The notes beneath the pieces were generated by a model. That model had not been told where the DNA came from. It saw only the letters and a list, made by a program, of their open reading frames with translations, and searched no databases. The position numbers and the translations under genes are program-made. A DNA stretch of 50,082 nt from Candidatus Gastranaerophilales bacterium (lineage in GTDB: Bacteria; Cyanobacteriota; Vampirovibrionia; Gastranaerophilales; Gastranaerophilaceae), in contig CALUTD010000017.1 of assembly GCA_944323625.1 (NCBI GenBank), positions 1 to 50,082 of the forward strand, read 5' to 3'. Positions within the stretch are counted from its first letter, which is position 1, and each line of letters opens with the position of its first letter. This document shows positions 26,350-35,258 of this stretch, piece after piece.

Positions 26350-27068
26350 TTTTCACCGGAACAAACCATGCAATTTGTATTCCGCTCTGCCGTTAATTTT
26401 TTAAATTCTGTTTTCAATGCATCAAAAATAAGTAATTGATTGGTTAATAATCCGTCAAACCCCATTATCAATTTCATAACCTCTAACGCTTCTATAGATG
26501 CAATCACAGATACTATAGGGCTTACAACACCTTTTGTTATATATTCGTTTAAATCCGCATAAGGTATTATACAGCGAAGACACGCACTTGAACCGGGGAT
26601 TACGGTCATTACCTGACCTTTAAATTCCGAAACTGCACCGTGAACTAAAGTTTTAGAAGTTTTAACCGCAATATCATTTAATAAAAATTTAGACTCAAAA
26701 CTGTCAAAACAATCTACTATAATATCATACTTTTCAATTATACTTTGATAGTTGCTTTCATTTAATTTGGTATTAAAAGTTTCAATATTAATATCGGGGT
26801 TAAATTTAAGAATTCTTTTTTTTGCAGCTTCTGTTTTTAGTTTACCGGTTTGAGAAGGATTATATAAAAACTGACGATTTAAATTTGAAAGCTCAATGAC
26901 ATCATAGTCCAATATTCCTATATTACCAATGCCGAGTCCGGCTAAATTTACCAAAACATAAGACCCTAAACCGCCGACCCCTGCAACAAGCACTTTTGAA
27001 TCTAGAAGCTTTTTCTGACCTTCCAAACCGATTTTTTCAAGAATAATATTTCTGCTATATCTTTCCAT
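26346..27068 (-). CDS. thiF: ThiF/MoeB/HesA-family adenylyltransferase (E1-like)
   Basis: A 240-aa enzyme that adenylates the C-terminal glycine of a ubiquitin-like sulfur carrier. It shows RYSRNIIL, the nucleotide motif VAGVGGLGSYVL (29-40), DVIELSNLNRQF, and two zinc CxxC pairs (ACLRC near 168, CMVC near 234). It has no rhodanese domain. The start overlaps the bioB stop by one base (TAATG). With thiS as first gene of the operon its likely substrate is that ThiS. Confidence 0.85.
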   Translation of the reverse strand: MERYSRNIILEKIGLEGQKKLLDSKVLVAGVGGLGSYVLVNLAGLGIGNIGILDYDVIELSNLNRQFLYNPSQTGKLKTEAAKKRILKFNPDINIETFNTKLNESNYQSIIEKYDIIVDCFDSFESKFLLNDIAVKTSKTLVHGAVSEFKGQVMTVIPGSSACLRCIIPYADLNEYITKGVVSPIVSVIASIEALEVMKLIMGFDGLLTNQLLIFDALKTEFKKLTAERNTNCMVCSGEN

Positions 27069-27979
27069 TATATTTTAACCAAATTTTTATTGAGTTTTTT
27101 AACTGTCTTTATATCTTCAAGCGGACTTTTACCCGTTGTTGTAAGATAATTCCCAGTTAAAATTCCTTCAACACAATATTTAAGAGCTTTTTCCTGATTT
27201 TCATCAGATAAGCGCATTCTACCGCCGCAAAATCTTAAAATCGATTTGGGATTTGCAATTTTGAATACAGCAAGAGTTCTCAATATATTTTCTTCATCTA
27301 TTTTATTTCCGTAATTTTCAAACGGAGTTTTTGCAATAGGCATAAGAATATTAATAGGTATGGAATCCGGTTCGATATCTCTTAACTCAAGAGCCATTTC
27401 TATACGCTGCTCTACAGATTCGCCCATTCCTAGTATAACTCCGCAGCATAATTCCATACCATACTTTTTTACAAGTTTACATGTATTTAGCCTATCTTGC
27501 CAACTGTGCGTAGTACAAACTTCATTGTAATATGATTCTGCCGTATTTATGTTATGATGGAATCTTTTTAACCCGTGTTTTGCAAGTAATTTAGCCTGCT
27601 CTTCATTTAAAATCCCTATAGAAGCGCAGCTTCTTATTCCTTCTGTTTTATTAATTTCGTCAATTAAGTCAAGAATTTTATCAAAATTTTCTTCATCCGG
27701 TGACTTGCCCGAAGTCACAATAGCAAATCTTATTGCCCCGTTCTTTTTTGCTTCAAGAGCTGCTTTTATTGCTTCTTTTTTGTCAATTAACGGATAATCT
27801 TCTATATCGGTTAGATAATGTGAGCTCTGTGCGCAGTATTTACAGTTTTGAGAACATTTGCCGTTTCTTGCATTTACAAGAGAGCAAAATTCAACATTAT
27901 TTGTCATATATTGAGATGAGAGCTTAAAAAGCTCATTTAAATCAGAATAGTATAACTTTAAAAGTTCTTCTTTATTCAT
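27068..27979 (-). CDS. bioB: Biotin synthase, variant auxiliary-cluster ligands
   Basis: A 303-aa radical SAM enzyme that inserts sulfur into dethiobiotin. The cluster motif is CSQNCKYCAQSSHY. Other BioB landmarks are GIRSCASIGIL, ELCCGVILGMGES, SIPINILMP and the C-terminal GNYLTTTGKSP. The cysteine that in E. coli BioB is Cys97 appears replaced by Ala (RFAIVTSGK), and HHNI stands where classical enzymes have YNHNL. From memory this recalls the anaerobe-type BioB with a different auxiliary iron-sulfur cluster. It overlaps mnmA by 4 bases (ATGA) and thiF by one base. Confidence 0.85.
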   Translation of the reverse strand: MNKEELLKLYYSDLNELFKLSSQYMTNNVEFCSLVNARNGKCSQNCKYCAQSSHYLTDIEDYPLIDKKEAIKAALEAKKNGAIRFAIVTSGKSPDEENFDKILDLIDEINKTEGIRSCASIGILNEEQAKLLAKHGLKRFHHNINTAESYYNEVCTTHSWQDRLNTCKLVKKYGMELCCGVILGMGESVEQRIEMALELRDIEPDSIPINILMPIAKTPFENYGNKIDEENILRTLAVFKIANPKSILRFCGGRMRLSDENQEKALKYCVEGILTGNYLTTTGKSPLEDIKTVKKLNKNLVKI

Positions 27980-29079
27980 AATACCCTCTCTATTATTCCT
28001 CCTCCAAGCACAATATCGCCGTTATAAAATACCGCTGATTGACCGATAGCTATGGGATTTTGTGCTTCGGTAAAAATAACTTCAATCTTATCCGGACCAT
28101 AAGGTTTTATTGTCGCTTCCTTAGGCTCCTGAGCCGAACGATACTTAACGTTACATAAAAGTTCTTTATTAGGTTTTTCAATAGCGGAAAATATAACATT
28201 TGAAACTATTATTTTTTTGTTCAGTGCCGCTTCCTTATATGCAACAACAACTTCATTTGTTTCTTTTCTTAACTCAGTAACATATAAAGGTTTAGGGGCT
28301 GCAATGCCTATACCCTTTCTTTGACCTATTGTATAATTCCAAAAACCTGAATGTTTTCCGAGTATATTACCTTCTTTATCGACTATATTACCTTCTTTCG
28401 GTGCAGCAGATAATATATCATTATAATCTCCGTTATAAAAATCCTGGCTGTCAGGTTTATCTGCAATAACAAAGCCGTATTTTCTTGCAATTTCTCTTAT
28501 TTCTTCTTTTGTATAATTACCTAAAGGAAGTAATATTTTTGATAGTTGCTCTTGAGTAAGTCCGTATAAAAAGTATGACTGGTCCTTTTTTTTGTTAACA
28601 CCTTTTTTTAATATGTATTTTCCGTTTTCAAAATCTATTTTTGCATAATGACCGGTTGCAAATTTATCAAACTTTATACCTGATTTTCTTGCAAGCTCAG
28701 GGAAAATTCCGAATTTTATAAATTTATTGCAGCAAATACAAGGGTTCGGAGTTCTGCCGTTAAGATATTCATCTTTAAAATAGTTGATTACAATATTTTC
28801 ATATTCTCGTGAACAATCAATAACATGAAAGTCGATTTCAAGTTTTTTTGCTATTTCACGGGCTTCTTCTATATCTTTTTTCTTATTTGGACTCAGGCAA
28901 GCACAGTGAGTCATATTTTTACATTCATTTTTTTCAATTTTTTCTTTTAATTCGTTGAAAAAAATACTGCTGCCCCAAAGCGACATAATTGCCCCTGAAA
29001 CTTCATAACCTTGTTCTTTTAACAAAAGCGCAGCTACGGATGAATCTACTCCGCCTGACATTCCGACAAGTACCCTCAT
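27976..29079 (-). CDS. mnmA: MnmA-like tRNA 2-thiouridylase lacking the second catalytic Cys
   Basis: A 367-aa PP-loop ATPase of the family that makes 2-thiouridine at tRNA position 34. SGGVDSS is at residues 9-15, and GHYAKI, KDQSYFLYGLTQEQL and YTIGQRKGIGI are conserved. It differs in the sulfur-handling cysteines. The catalytic persulfide Cys of the usual DSxxICF motif is absent (KPDSQDFYNGDY, near 210-219). An insert with CKNMTHCAC is present near 52, and Cys114, Cys116 and Cys117 form PNPCICCNK. That pattern suggests an iron-sulfur cluster or a different sulfur donor. GGCGGAGG at the end of thiS serves as Shine-Dalgarno, 5 bases separate the genes. Confidence 0.85.
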   Translation of the reverse strand: MRVLVGMSGGVDSSVAALLLKEQGYEVSGAIMSLWGSSIFFNELKEKIEKNECKNMTHCACLSPNKKKDIEEAREIAKKLEIDFHVIDCSREYENIVINYFKDEYLNGRTPNPCICCNKFIKFGIFPELARKSGIKFDKFATGHYAKIDFENGKYILKKGVNKKKDQSYFLYGLTQEQLSKILLPLGNYTKEEIREIARKYGFVIADKPDSQDFYNGDYNDILSAAPKEGNIVDKEGNILGKHSGFWNYTIGQRKGIGIAAPKPLYVTELRKETNEVVVAYKEAALNKKIIVSNVIFSAIEKPNKELLCNVKYRSAQEPKEATIKPYGPDKIEVIFTEAQNPIAIGQSAVFYNGDIVLGGGIIERVL

Positions 29080-29084
29080 ACCGG

Positions 29085-29285
29085 TTAGCCTCCGCCTACA
29101 AAATGAACTATTTCAATTCTATCCTTGTCATTTAAAACAGTTTCTTCAAATTTATCTTTTGGTATGATTTTCATATTTAACTCAACAGCATACAGTGTAG
29201 TTTTTATATCTTGTTTTTTTATAATGTCTAAAAGCGTAGTGTTTTCTGCTAATTCAATATTCTGTCCGTTTATTGTTATATACAT
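29085..29285 (-). CDS. thiS: Ubiquitin-like sulfur carrier protein ThiS
   Basis: A 66-aa beta-grasp protein ending in VGGG, the C-terminal tail that is adenylated and thiocarboxylated. VELNMKIIPKDKFEETVLNDKDRIEIV is family-typical. In thiamin synthesis it passes sulfur to ThiG, but thiG/thiH are not here; instead it leads an operon with mnmA, bioB and thiF. GAGGGA precedes the ATG. Two TATAAT sequences lie upstream at 29317-29306. Confidence 0.88.
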   Translation of the reverse strand: MYITINGQNIELAENTTLLDIIKKQDIKTTLYAVELNMKIIPKDKFEETVLNDKDRIEIVHFVGGG

Positions 29286-29315
29286 ATTCCCTCTGTTTAT
29301 TTCACATTATAATTA

Positions 29316-29367
29316 TAGTCCAAACTAAAAATAATTTATAAATTTTTTATTATGACTTTTTGGACTA
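29316..29367. promoter_or_regulatory. Inverted repeat between thiS operon and divergent XRE gene
   Basis: TAGTCCAAA at 29316-29324 and TTTGGACTA at 29359-29367 form perfect 9-bp arms 34 bases apart. The left arm touches the -10 region of thiS, the right arm lies before the XRE coding start. This fits a paired operator for the XRE protein (inference). Confidence 0.5.
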
Positions 29368-29402
29368 CATACAAATCTTATAAATCATTGCAAAATACTA
29401 AT

Positions 29403-29624
29403 ATGAGAAATGAGCAGGAAAAACAAAAATTATTTGGCAAAAATATTGCAAAATATAGAAAAGCAAAAAAATTAACTCAGAATCAACTTTCTGAAAAGCT
29501 TGATATTTCAAGAGAACATCTTGCTAAAATAGAGACTGCAAAAAGAGGAATAAGTATGAGTCTGATATATAAAATTTGCGAGATTCTTGAAGTTGATGAA
29601 AAAGATTTGTTTGATTTTGAATAA
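29403..29624 (+). CDS. XRE-family helix-turn-helix regulator, 73 aa
   Basis: A minimal Cro/C1-type DNA-binding protein: LFGKNIAKYRKAKKLTQNQL, then SREHLAKIETAKRGISMSL and ICEILEVDEKDLFDF. The start at 29403 gives a normal length; the frame is open to ATG 29352 but that would add 17 residues running through the inverted repeat. No clear Shine-Dalgarno for either start. Divergent from thiS and a candidate regulator of that operon. Confidence 0.8.
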   Translation: MRNEQEKQKLFGKNIAKYRKAKKLTQNQLSEKLDISREHLAKIETAKRGISMSLIYKICEILEVDEKDLFDFE

Positions 29625-29837
29625 GTCTATATAAGTAATATTTATTTTTGCTACAAAATGAAGTACTATATGCATAGCGTATTATATGAAATTATGCTTC
29701 GTATTTTATTGTGTTATTATCAAAGACAATGATTACAATTACCTGATTGATATAAAATTGGTAACTTAAAGACATAACTGCAAGAGTAATTCAAATTGTA
29801 TTCTTTTTTGATAAAGTTTTTTAAAACGGAGAAAAAG

Positions 29838-30842
29838 ATGGATACAATAGTTTTTTACGATATAAAGCAATATGAGCAAATTTTTTTTGAAAAAGAATTA
29901 TTTGATAAATTTAATCTTGACTTTAAAACAACAGAATTACTTCCCGATTCTGATTTATCTTATATGGAAGAAAATGCACCCGTTATTTCCGTATTTACGA
30001 GTTCAAGATTGACAGGTGAAACCCTTAGAAAATTTAAAAACTTAAAGTTGATTCTGACACGTTCTGTAGGATACAGTCATATTGATACGGATTATTGCAA
30101 GGAAAATAATATATTAGTTGCAAATACACCTCATTATGGAGATTATACGGTTGCGGAATATTCTTTCGGCATTTTATTAAATCTTATCAGACGTATTTGT
30201 TTCGGAGAACGTGAATTAAAAAACGGAGATATGTACCCCGAAACTCTTGGCATGGAACTTTTTGACAAAACGATAGGAATAATAGGAACCGGTTCAATAG
30301 GTTCAAAAGCAATAAAAATTGCAAAAGGATTTTCAATGAATGTTATTTGTTATGATGTTTTTGAAAATCCTGAAATAGAGAAAGAATTTAAAATTAAATA
30401 TGTTGATTTAAATACTTTATGCAAATTGTCGGATATAATAACTCTGCACGCACCGTTAAACGGAGCTTCATATCATCTTATAGATGAAAAAAAGCTGGCA
30501 TTAATGAAAGAAAATGCAATTATAGTTAATACTGCCCGCGGTGAACTGATTGATACGGAAGCTCTGTATAATGCACTATTAGACAAAAAAATAAAAGGTG
30601 CTGCGCTTGATGTTTTGGAATTTGAAGAAACAATCCAAAATAAACGACCGGGTGAAAATATTAATCTTAAAAACCTCAGAACTTCTCTAATAAACAATAA
30701 ACTTTTAAACCTTGATAATGTTATAGCAACTCCGCATATTGCTTATGACACAAAAGAAGCAGTAGATAGAATATTAAATCTGACTTTATGTAATTTATAT
30801 GAATTTGTTAATAATGAAAAAGTAAAAAATCAAATAATATAA
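29838..30842 (+). CDS. D-2-hydroxyacid dehydrogenase (D-lactate dehydrogenase-like)
   Basis: A 334-aa NAD-dependent enzyme. NAD motif GIIGTGSIGSKAIKIA (near 143), catalytic Arg in NTARGELIDTEAL, Glu in LDVLEFEE and His in ATPHIAYDTKEA. Most like D-lactate dehydrogenases of fermenters. ATG 29838 is preferred because of ACGGAGAAAAAG directly upstream; the frame is open from 29796. The 210 bases before it hold no other gene. Transcribed alone. Confidence 0.87.
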   Translation: MDTIVFYDIKQYEQIFFEKELFDKFNLDFKTTELLPDSDLSYMEENAPVISVFTSSRLTGETLRKFKNLKLILTRSVGYSHIDTDYCKENNILVANTPHYGDYTVAEYSFGILLNLIRRICFGERELKNGDMYPETLGMELFDKTIGIIGTGSIGSKAIKIAKGFSMNVICYDVFENPEIEKEFKIKYVDLNTLCKLSDIITLHAPLNGASYHLIDEKKLALMKENAIIVNTARGELIDTEALYNALLDKKIKGAALDVLEFEETIQNKRPGENINLKNLRTSLINNKLLNLDNVIATPHIAYDTKEAVDRILNLTLCNLYEFVNNEKVKNQII

Positions 30843-31041
30843 AAAAAATGCAAGCTTTAAAAGTAAGATTTAAGAACTTGCAATATTTACACTAGCCGAA
30901 ACATTAATAACAGATTTATTATACTACTTTTTTATGAGTTCGTAAAGTCCGATAGATGATTTATTTTTATTTTTTGTTAAATCTGTAATATTTGTTTACA
31001 TTATATAAATATTATTATGTTTACTGTACGATAAGGTAATT

Positions 31042-32382
31042 ATGAATGTAATACCAAACATAGCCGGAAAATATAAAGAAAATAAATATTATTTTACAGA
31101 ACTTTTGGTACTGGCTTTTCCTATATTAATTGGGAATTTAGGACATACCTTAATTGGTGCTGCCGATATTTTAGTAGCTGCAAAATATAATATAGATACG
31201 CTTGCTGCAATAAGTATTGCGAATTCAATTTTATTTTCCATTTTTATTTTTGCACTCGGTTTGCTTGATGCTATCTCAATTTTATTGTCTAATTTTCGCG
31301 GAGCAAAATGCAAAATAAAAAAATACCTGTTCTCCAGTTTAATATTTTCTTTAATAATAGCTTCGTTGTTTACTGTTATCTGTTATTCTTCCAAATTTTT
31401 GGTTGACTATATGGGCTTTGAGTTGAAACTTGTTCCGTATATAAAAGAATATATTTCAATAGTATCTTTTTCTATGTTCGGTATGTTTTTATTTCAGGGT
31501 ATGAAACAATTTTTACAAGCTTATGAAATAGTCAAACTGCCAAATTTCATAATATTTTGCAGCGTATTCGTAAATTTAGTATTGAACATAGTTTTTGTAT
31601 TCGGAATTGGGCCAATACCGTCTATGGGAGCAAAAGGTGCCGCAATTGCCACCCTTATAGTAAGAACTCTAATGGGAATTGTATTATTTTTATTTGTATA
31701 CAAAATGATTGATTTTAAAGCTAAAATTGATTTTTCATATATGAAACAACTTATAAAAATAGGTTCTCCTATTGGTGTTGCATTAATGCTTGAGTTTTTA
31801 GCTTTCAATATTGTAACAATTTTATCGGGAAGAGAAGCCGGAATTTATGCAGCCGTTCATAATATATTAACTACAATTTCTTCTTCTACATTTATGGTTC
31901 CGCTTTCCGTTGCAACTGCACTTGCTGTAAAAGTTTCATACAATTACGGGGCTAATAATCCCACTAATGTTAAAAATTATTCACTTGCGGCATATATAAT
32001 GGGGATGACCTTTATGGTATTTGCCTCCGCCGTTTTAATAATGTTTCCTGCTGCCATAATCAATATCTTTACAAATGATTTTGATGTTATGCAAATTGCA
32101 ATGCCTATTGTTGTAATTGCCGGCATGTTCCAGGTATTTGACGGTTTTCAGGTTATATCGGGCGGTATTCTAAAAGGTTTTAAAATGACAAAGATTGTTT
32201 CATTGTGTGTTTTTACGGGATATTGGCTTGTAGGTGTTCCCGTTGCTTATGTATTAGTTTGGAAATATAGCTTGTCTTTAAAAGGATATTGGATAGCACT
32301 TGCTGTTTCTTTGTTATTTATGGGAATTTTACAGGCATCATTTGCGAAATATAAGTATAGTAAATTTCGTTCTAAAAACTAA
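31042..32382 (+). CDS. MATE-family multidrug/cation antiporter
   Basis: A 446-aa inner-membrane protein with about 12 transmembrane helices in two homologous halves. LLVLAFPILIGNLGHTLIGAADILVAAKY at the start and the matching segment IKIGSPIGVALMLEFLAF in the second half are typical of MATE transporters (NorM/DinF-like). Exports drugs or metabolites in exchange for Na+ or H+. AAGGTAATT precedes the ATG. The 199-base upstream gap holds only an imperfect TGCAAG/CTTGCA hairpin. Confidence 0.88.
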   Translation: MNVIPNIAGKYKENKYYFTELLVLAFPILIGNLGHTLIGAADILVAAKYNIDTLAAISIANSILFSIFIFALGLLDAISILLSNFRGAKCKIKKYLFSSLIFSLIIASLFTVICYSSKFLVDYMGFELKLVPYIKEYISIVSFSMFGMFLFQGMKQFLQAYEIVKLPNFIIFCSVFVNLVLNIVFVFGIGPIPSMGAKGAAIATLIVRTLMGIVLFLFVYKMIDFKAKIDFSYMKQLIKIGSPIGVALMLEFLAFNIVTILSGREAGIYAAVHNILTTISSSTFMVPLSVATALAVKVSYNYGANNPTNVKNYSLAAYIMGMTFMVFASAVLIMFPAAIINIFTNDFDVMQIAMPIVVIAGMFQVFDGFQVISGGILKGFKMTKIVSLCVFTGYWLVGVPVAYVLVWKYSLSLKGYWIALAVSLLFMGILQASFAKYKYSKFRSKN

Positions 32383-32680
32383 AAAACTGTATATTTGTAA
32401 AAATTATTAACAAAACTTTATAAAACCGAATACAAATTTTTTTGTAAAAATTTATAAGATTTTTTTAAGATTTTTTCTAAAATGACTATTTTTTTAATAA
32501 AAAATTTTAAAAATTGTTATTTTAAATAAAAAAATCAACTGATATATCCAAAAAATATTTTATGTATATGTTAAAAAACATTTAATAAAGTGTACAAAAT
32601 ACAATTATTAATTTAAAAAATTTTATGTTTGATATACAATGTTAAAGCTAAAGTAAATAATAACAAAAAGGAAATTTAAA
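32383..32680. other. Extremely AT-rich intergenic spacer before glyQ
   Basis: Nearly 300 bases made mostly of A/T runs. It should hold the glyQ promoter: a TACAAT lies at 32635-32640, without a convincing -35 box. No gene, tRNA, T-box-like stem with a T-box sequence, or terminator could be identified by eye. Confidence 0.5.
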
Positions 32681-33571
32681 GTGGGTTTAACATTTCAAGA
32701 ATTAATATTGAACTTATCAAAGTTTTGGTCAGACTATGGATGTATAATTCAACAACCGTATGATATAGAAAAGGGTGCAAGTACAATGAACCCGGCAACG
32801 TTTTTGCGTTCATTGGGGCCTGAACCATGGAATACTGCAATGGTAGAACCTTGCCGCAGACCTACAGATGCAAGATATGGTGAAAATCCAAACAGACTGG
32901 GACATTATTTTCAGTACCAAGTTATATTGAAGCCTTCACCTAAAGATTCTCAAGAGTTATATTTAAAAAGTCTTGAAGCAATGGGAATAGATTTATCAAA
33001 ACATGATGTAAGATTTGTTGAAGATAACTGGGAATCTCCGACACTTGGCGCAGCAGGTGTGGGCTGGGAAGTTTGGCTTGACGGAATGGAAATTACTCAA
33101 TTTACATATTTTCAACAAGTTGGCGGTCTTGAAATTAAACCTGTCGCACTTGAAATTACATACGGGCTTGAAAGAATAGCTATGTATCTGCAAAACGTTG
33201 ATTCCGTTTTTGACGTTATGTGGAATAAAGAGTTAAAATATGGTGAAATTTATCTCCAAAATGAGATAGAACAATCAAAATATAACTTTGAATATTCTAA
33301 TCCCGAAAGATTATTTAAAATGTTTGATTTATTTCAATCAGAGGTTGAATCCTGTGTAGAAGCTAAAATAGTACTTCCGGCGTATGATTATGTATTAAAG
33401 TGTTCTCATACGTTTAATCTTTTAGATGCAAGAGGCGTAATCAGCCGAGATGAAAGAATTAATTATATAAATAGAGTCAGAAGAATGGCTGCAATGGTTG
33501 CACAGCTTTACGTGGAACAAAGAAAGGAACTTGGATTCCCTCTTTTAAAAAAACAGCCATGCAATGTATAG
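32681..33571 (+). CDS. glyQ: Glycyl-tRNA synthetase alpha subunit
   Basis: A 296-aa class II synthetase subunit of the alpha2beta2 type. [63 protein letters not shown] and [24 protein letters not shown] are highly conserved. Start is GTG with AAGGAAA upstream. The beta subunit gene glyS is not adjacent; an amino acid permease follows after 16 bases. Confidence 0.96.
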   Translation: MGLTFQELILNLSKFWSDYGCIIQQPYDIEKGASTMNPATFLRSLGPEPWNTAMVEPCRRPTDARYGENPNRLGHYFQYQVILKPSPKDSQELYLKSLEAMGIDLSKHDVRFVEDNWESPTLGAAGVGWEVWLDGMEITQFTYFQQVGGLEIKPVALEITYGLERIAMYLQNVDSVFDVMWNKELKYGEIYLQNEIEQSKYNFEYSNPERLFKMFDLFQSEVESCVEAKIVLPAYDYVLKCSHTFNLLDARGVISRDERINYINRVRRMAAMVAQLYVEQRKELGFPLLKKQPCNV

Positions 33572-33587
33572 AAAAGGAAAATAAATA

Positions 33588-35144
33588 ATGACAGCTCCAC
33601 TACAAAACATATTAGGAAAATTTGTGTCTAATTTACTCAGAAGAAAAAATACTGATGAGTTTTTAGAGCAATCTGCCAAAGGGGGCTTGAAAAAAACTTT
33701 AAATGCATTTGACCTGATAATTTTAGGTATTAGTGCAATAATTGGTGCAGGTATATTTGTTATGATAGGTTCTGCTGTAATAGGAACACCCGAAAGAGTA
33801 GGGGCAGGTCCTGCGCTTGTTATATCAATATTTTTGGTGGCTATCGCCTGTATATTTCCTGCATTATGTTATGCAGAGTTTGCTTCTATGATACCTGTAT
33901 CGGGCAGTGCATATATTTATACATTTGCAACAATGGGTGAATTTGCAGCCTGGATGATGGGATGGGTTTTAATGCTTGAATATGCAATTGGTACAATTGC
34001 AGTTGCTTCAAGCTGGACAGGATATTTAATTAAGTTATTTGAAGGTTTTCCTCAATTACCGGAAATTCTAAGAAATCCTCCTGTTTGGCTCGTAAATGAT
34101 TATCAAAGTGCGCTTGCTACGGGTGAACAAATTCCTCATTTATTTGGTATTCCCATATGTTTTAATTTGCCGGCAATGTTAGTAATAACTGTTATATCTT
34201 TAATACTTTTAAAAGGTATTCAGGAATCCGCTAATTTTGCCAAAATAATGGTATTTGTTAAAGTTTTGGTTATTGGTCTTTTTATAGCTGTAGGCGCGTT
34301 TTATGTAAGGCCTGAGAATTGGGTTCCATTTGCACCTACAGGTATTAAAGGAATATTGATGGGGGCTTTTGCCATATTTTATGCATATATTGGGTTCGAT
34401 GCCATTTCGACCGCAGCAGAAGAAACTAAAAATCCGCAAAAAAATCTTCCGATAGGTTTAATAGGTTCTTTGGTTATTTGCTCTTGCATTTATTGCCTTG
34501 TTACAATTGTTTTAACAGGCATGATTCCTATGGCTTCAATAGACCTTAAAGCACCAATAGCACATGCAATGAGTTTTGTCGGTCAAGACTGGTTTGCAGG
34601 AGCTATCGCTATAGGAGCTTTGGCAGGTTTAACTTCTGTTCTTTTAGTTTTGCAATTCGGAACTACAAGAATTCTTTATGCAATGGCACGTGACGGGTTT
34701 TTACCTCCTGTTATGAAAAAAATTCATCCTAAATATAATACTCCCTGGGTTATTACAATACTTGCAACCATATTAATGCTAATAGGTTCAATGTTTATAA
34801 ACATGCAAGTAGCGGCAGAACTTGCAATATTCGGTACTTTTTCCTCTTTTGTTATTGTTTGTATAGGTATATTAATATTGAGAAAAACAGAACCCGACAG
34901 ACCGCGTCCGTTTAAAGTTCCTTGCTGCCCATGGTTCCCTATAATAGGTATTGTTTTTTGCTCGGGATTAATGGTAGTTGCTTTAAGAGAAGTACAAACC
35001 GCTTCTAAGTTATTTCCTCTTTGGCTTGTCATTGGTATAATCATTTATTTCTTATACGGTTATCAATCAAACAGAAAACAAGCGGCTTTAAAACTTAAAG
35101 AAGTTGAAAATAAACAAACAGAAGTCAAAGAAATATTAAAATAG
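33588..35144 (+). CDS. APC-family amino acid permease
   Basis: A 518-aa inner-membrane transporter with 12-14 helices. LIILGISAIIGAGIFVMIG is the conserved first helix with the GAGIF substrate motif, followed by CYAEFASMIPVSGSAYIYT, IGFDAISTAAEETKNPQKN and ILYAMARDGFLPP. It resembles the cationic amino acid transporter branch (YfnA-like). Substrate not determinable. AAGGAAAATAA precedes the ATG, and it is probably cotranscribed with glyQ. Confidence 0.9.
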   Translation: MTAPLQNILGKFVSNLLRRKNTDEFLEQSAKGGLKKTLNAFDLIILGISAIIGAGIFVMIGSAVIGTPERVGAGPALVISIFLVAIACIFPALCYAEFASMIPVSGSAYIYTFATMGEFAAWMMGWVLMLEYAIGTIAVASSWTGYLIKLFEGFPQLPEILRNPPVWLVNDYQSALATGEQIPHLFGIPICFNLPAMLVITVISLILLKGIQESANFAKIMVFVKVLVIGLFIAVGAFYVRPENWVPFAPTGIKGILMGAFAIFYAYIGFDAISTAAEETKNPQKNLPIGLIGSLVICSCIYCLVTIVLTGMIPMASIDLKAPIAHAMSFVGQDWFAGAIAIGALAGLTSVLLVLQFGTTRILYAMARDGFLPPVMKKIHPKYNTPWVITILATILMLIGSMFINMQVAAELAIFGTFSSFVIVCIGILILRKTEPDRPRPFKVPCCPWFPIIGIVFCSGLMVVALREVQTASKLFPLWLVIGIIIYFLYGYQSNRKQAALKLKEVENKQTEVKEILK

Positions 35145-35170
35145 TTTTGATAATTTCTTTAAGTTTGTAT

Positions 35171-35258
35171 TTGCAAAAAATAGGGAATAATGATAATATA
35201 AGCAAAAAAAGGAGATAAAATTATGTATAAAACAGCAAAACGCCACGGGGGGGGGTAA
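35171..35258 (+). promoter_or_regulatory. Promoter, leader and poly-G switch of prepilin E
   Basis: TTGCAA at 35171-35176 and TAATAT at 35194-35199 (17-base spacer), Shine-Dalgarno GGAGATAAAA, ATG at 35223, seven codons ending CGC CAC, nine G at 35247-35255, then TAA at 35256. The whole block aligns with the orphan leader at 837-925. Confidence 0.7.

Noticed and set aside
26346-29285. Ordinary thiamin biosynthesis operon
   Set aside because: thiG, thiH, thiC and thiE are absent, and mnmA and bioB occupy the places between thiS and thiF.
29640-29830. tRNA gene in the gap before the 2-hydroxyacid dehydrogenase
   Set aside because: No cloverleaf arms or TTC-loop sequence could be found; the gap is plain AT-rich DNA.
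32383-32680. T-box riboswitch upstream of glyQ
   Set aside because: No T-box sequence or specifier stem is visible and base composition is almost pure A/T.
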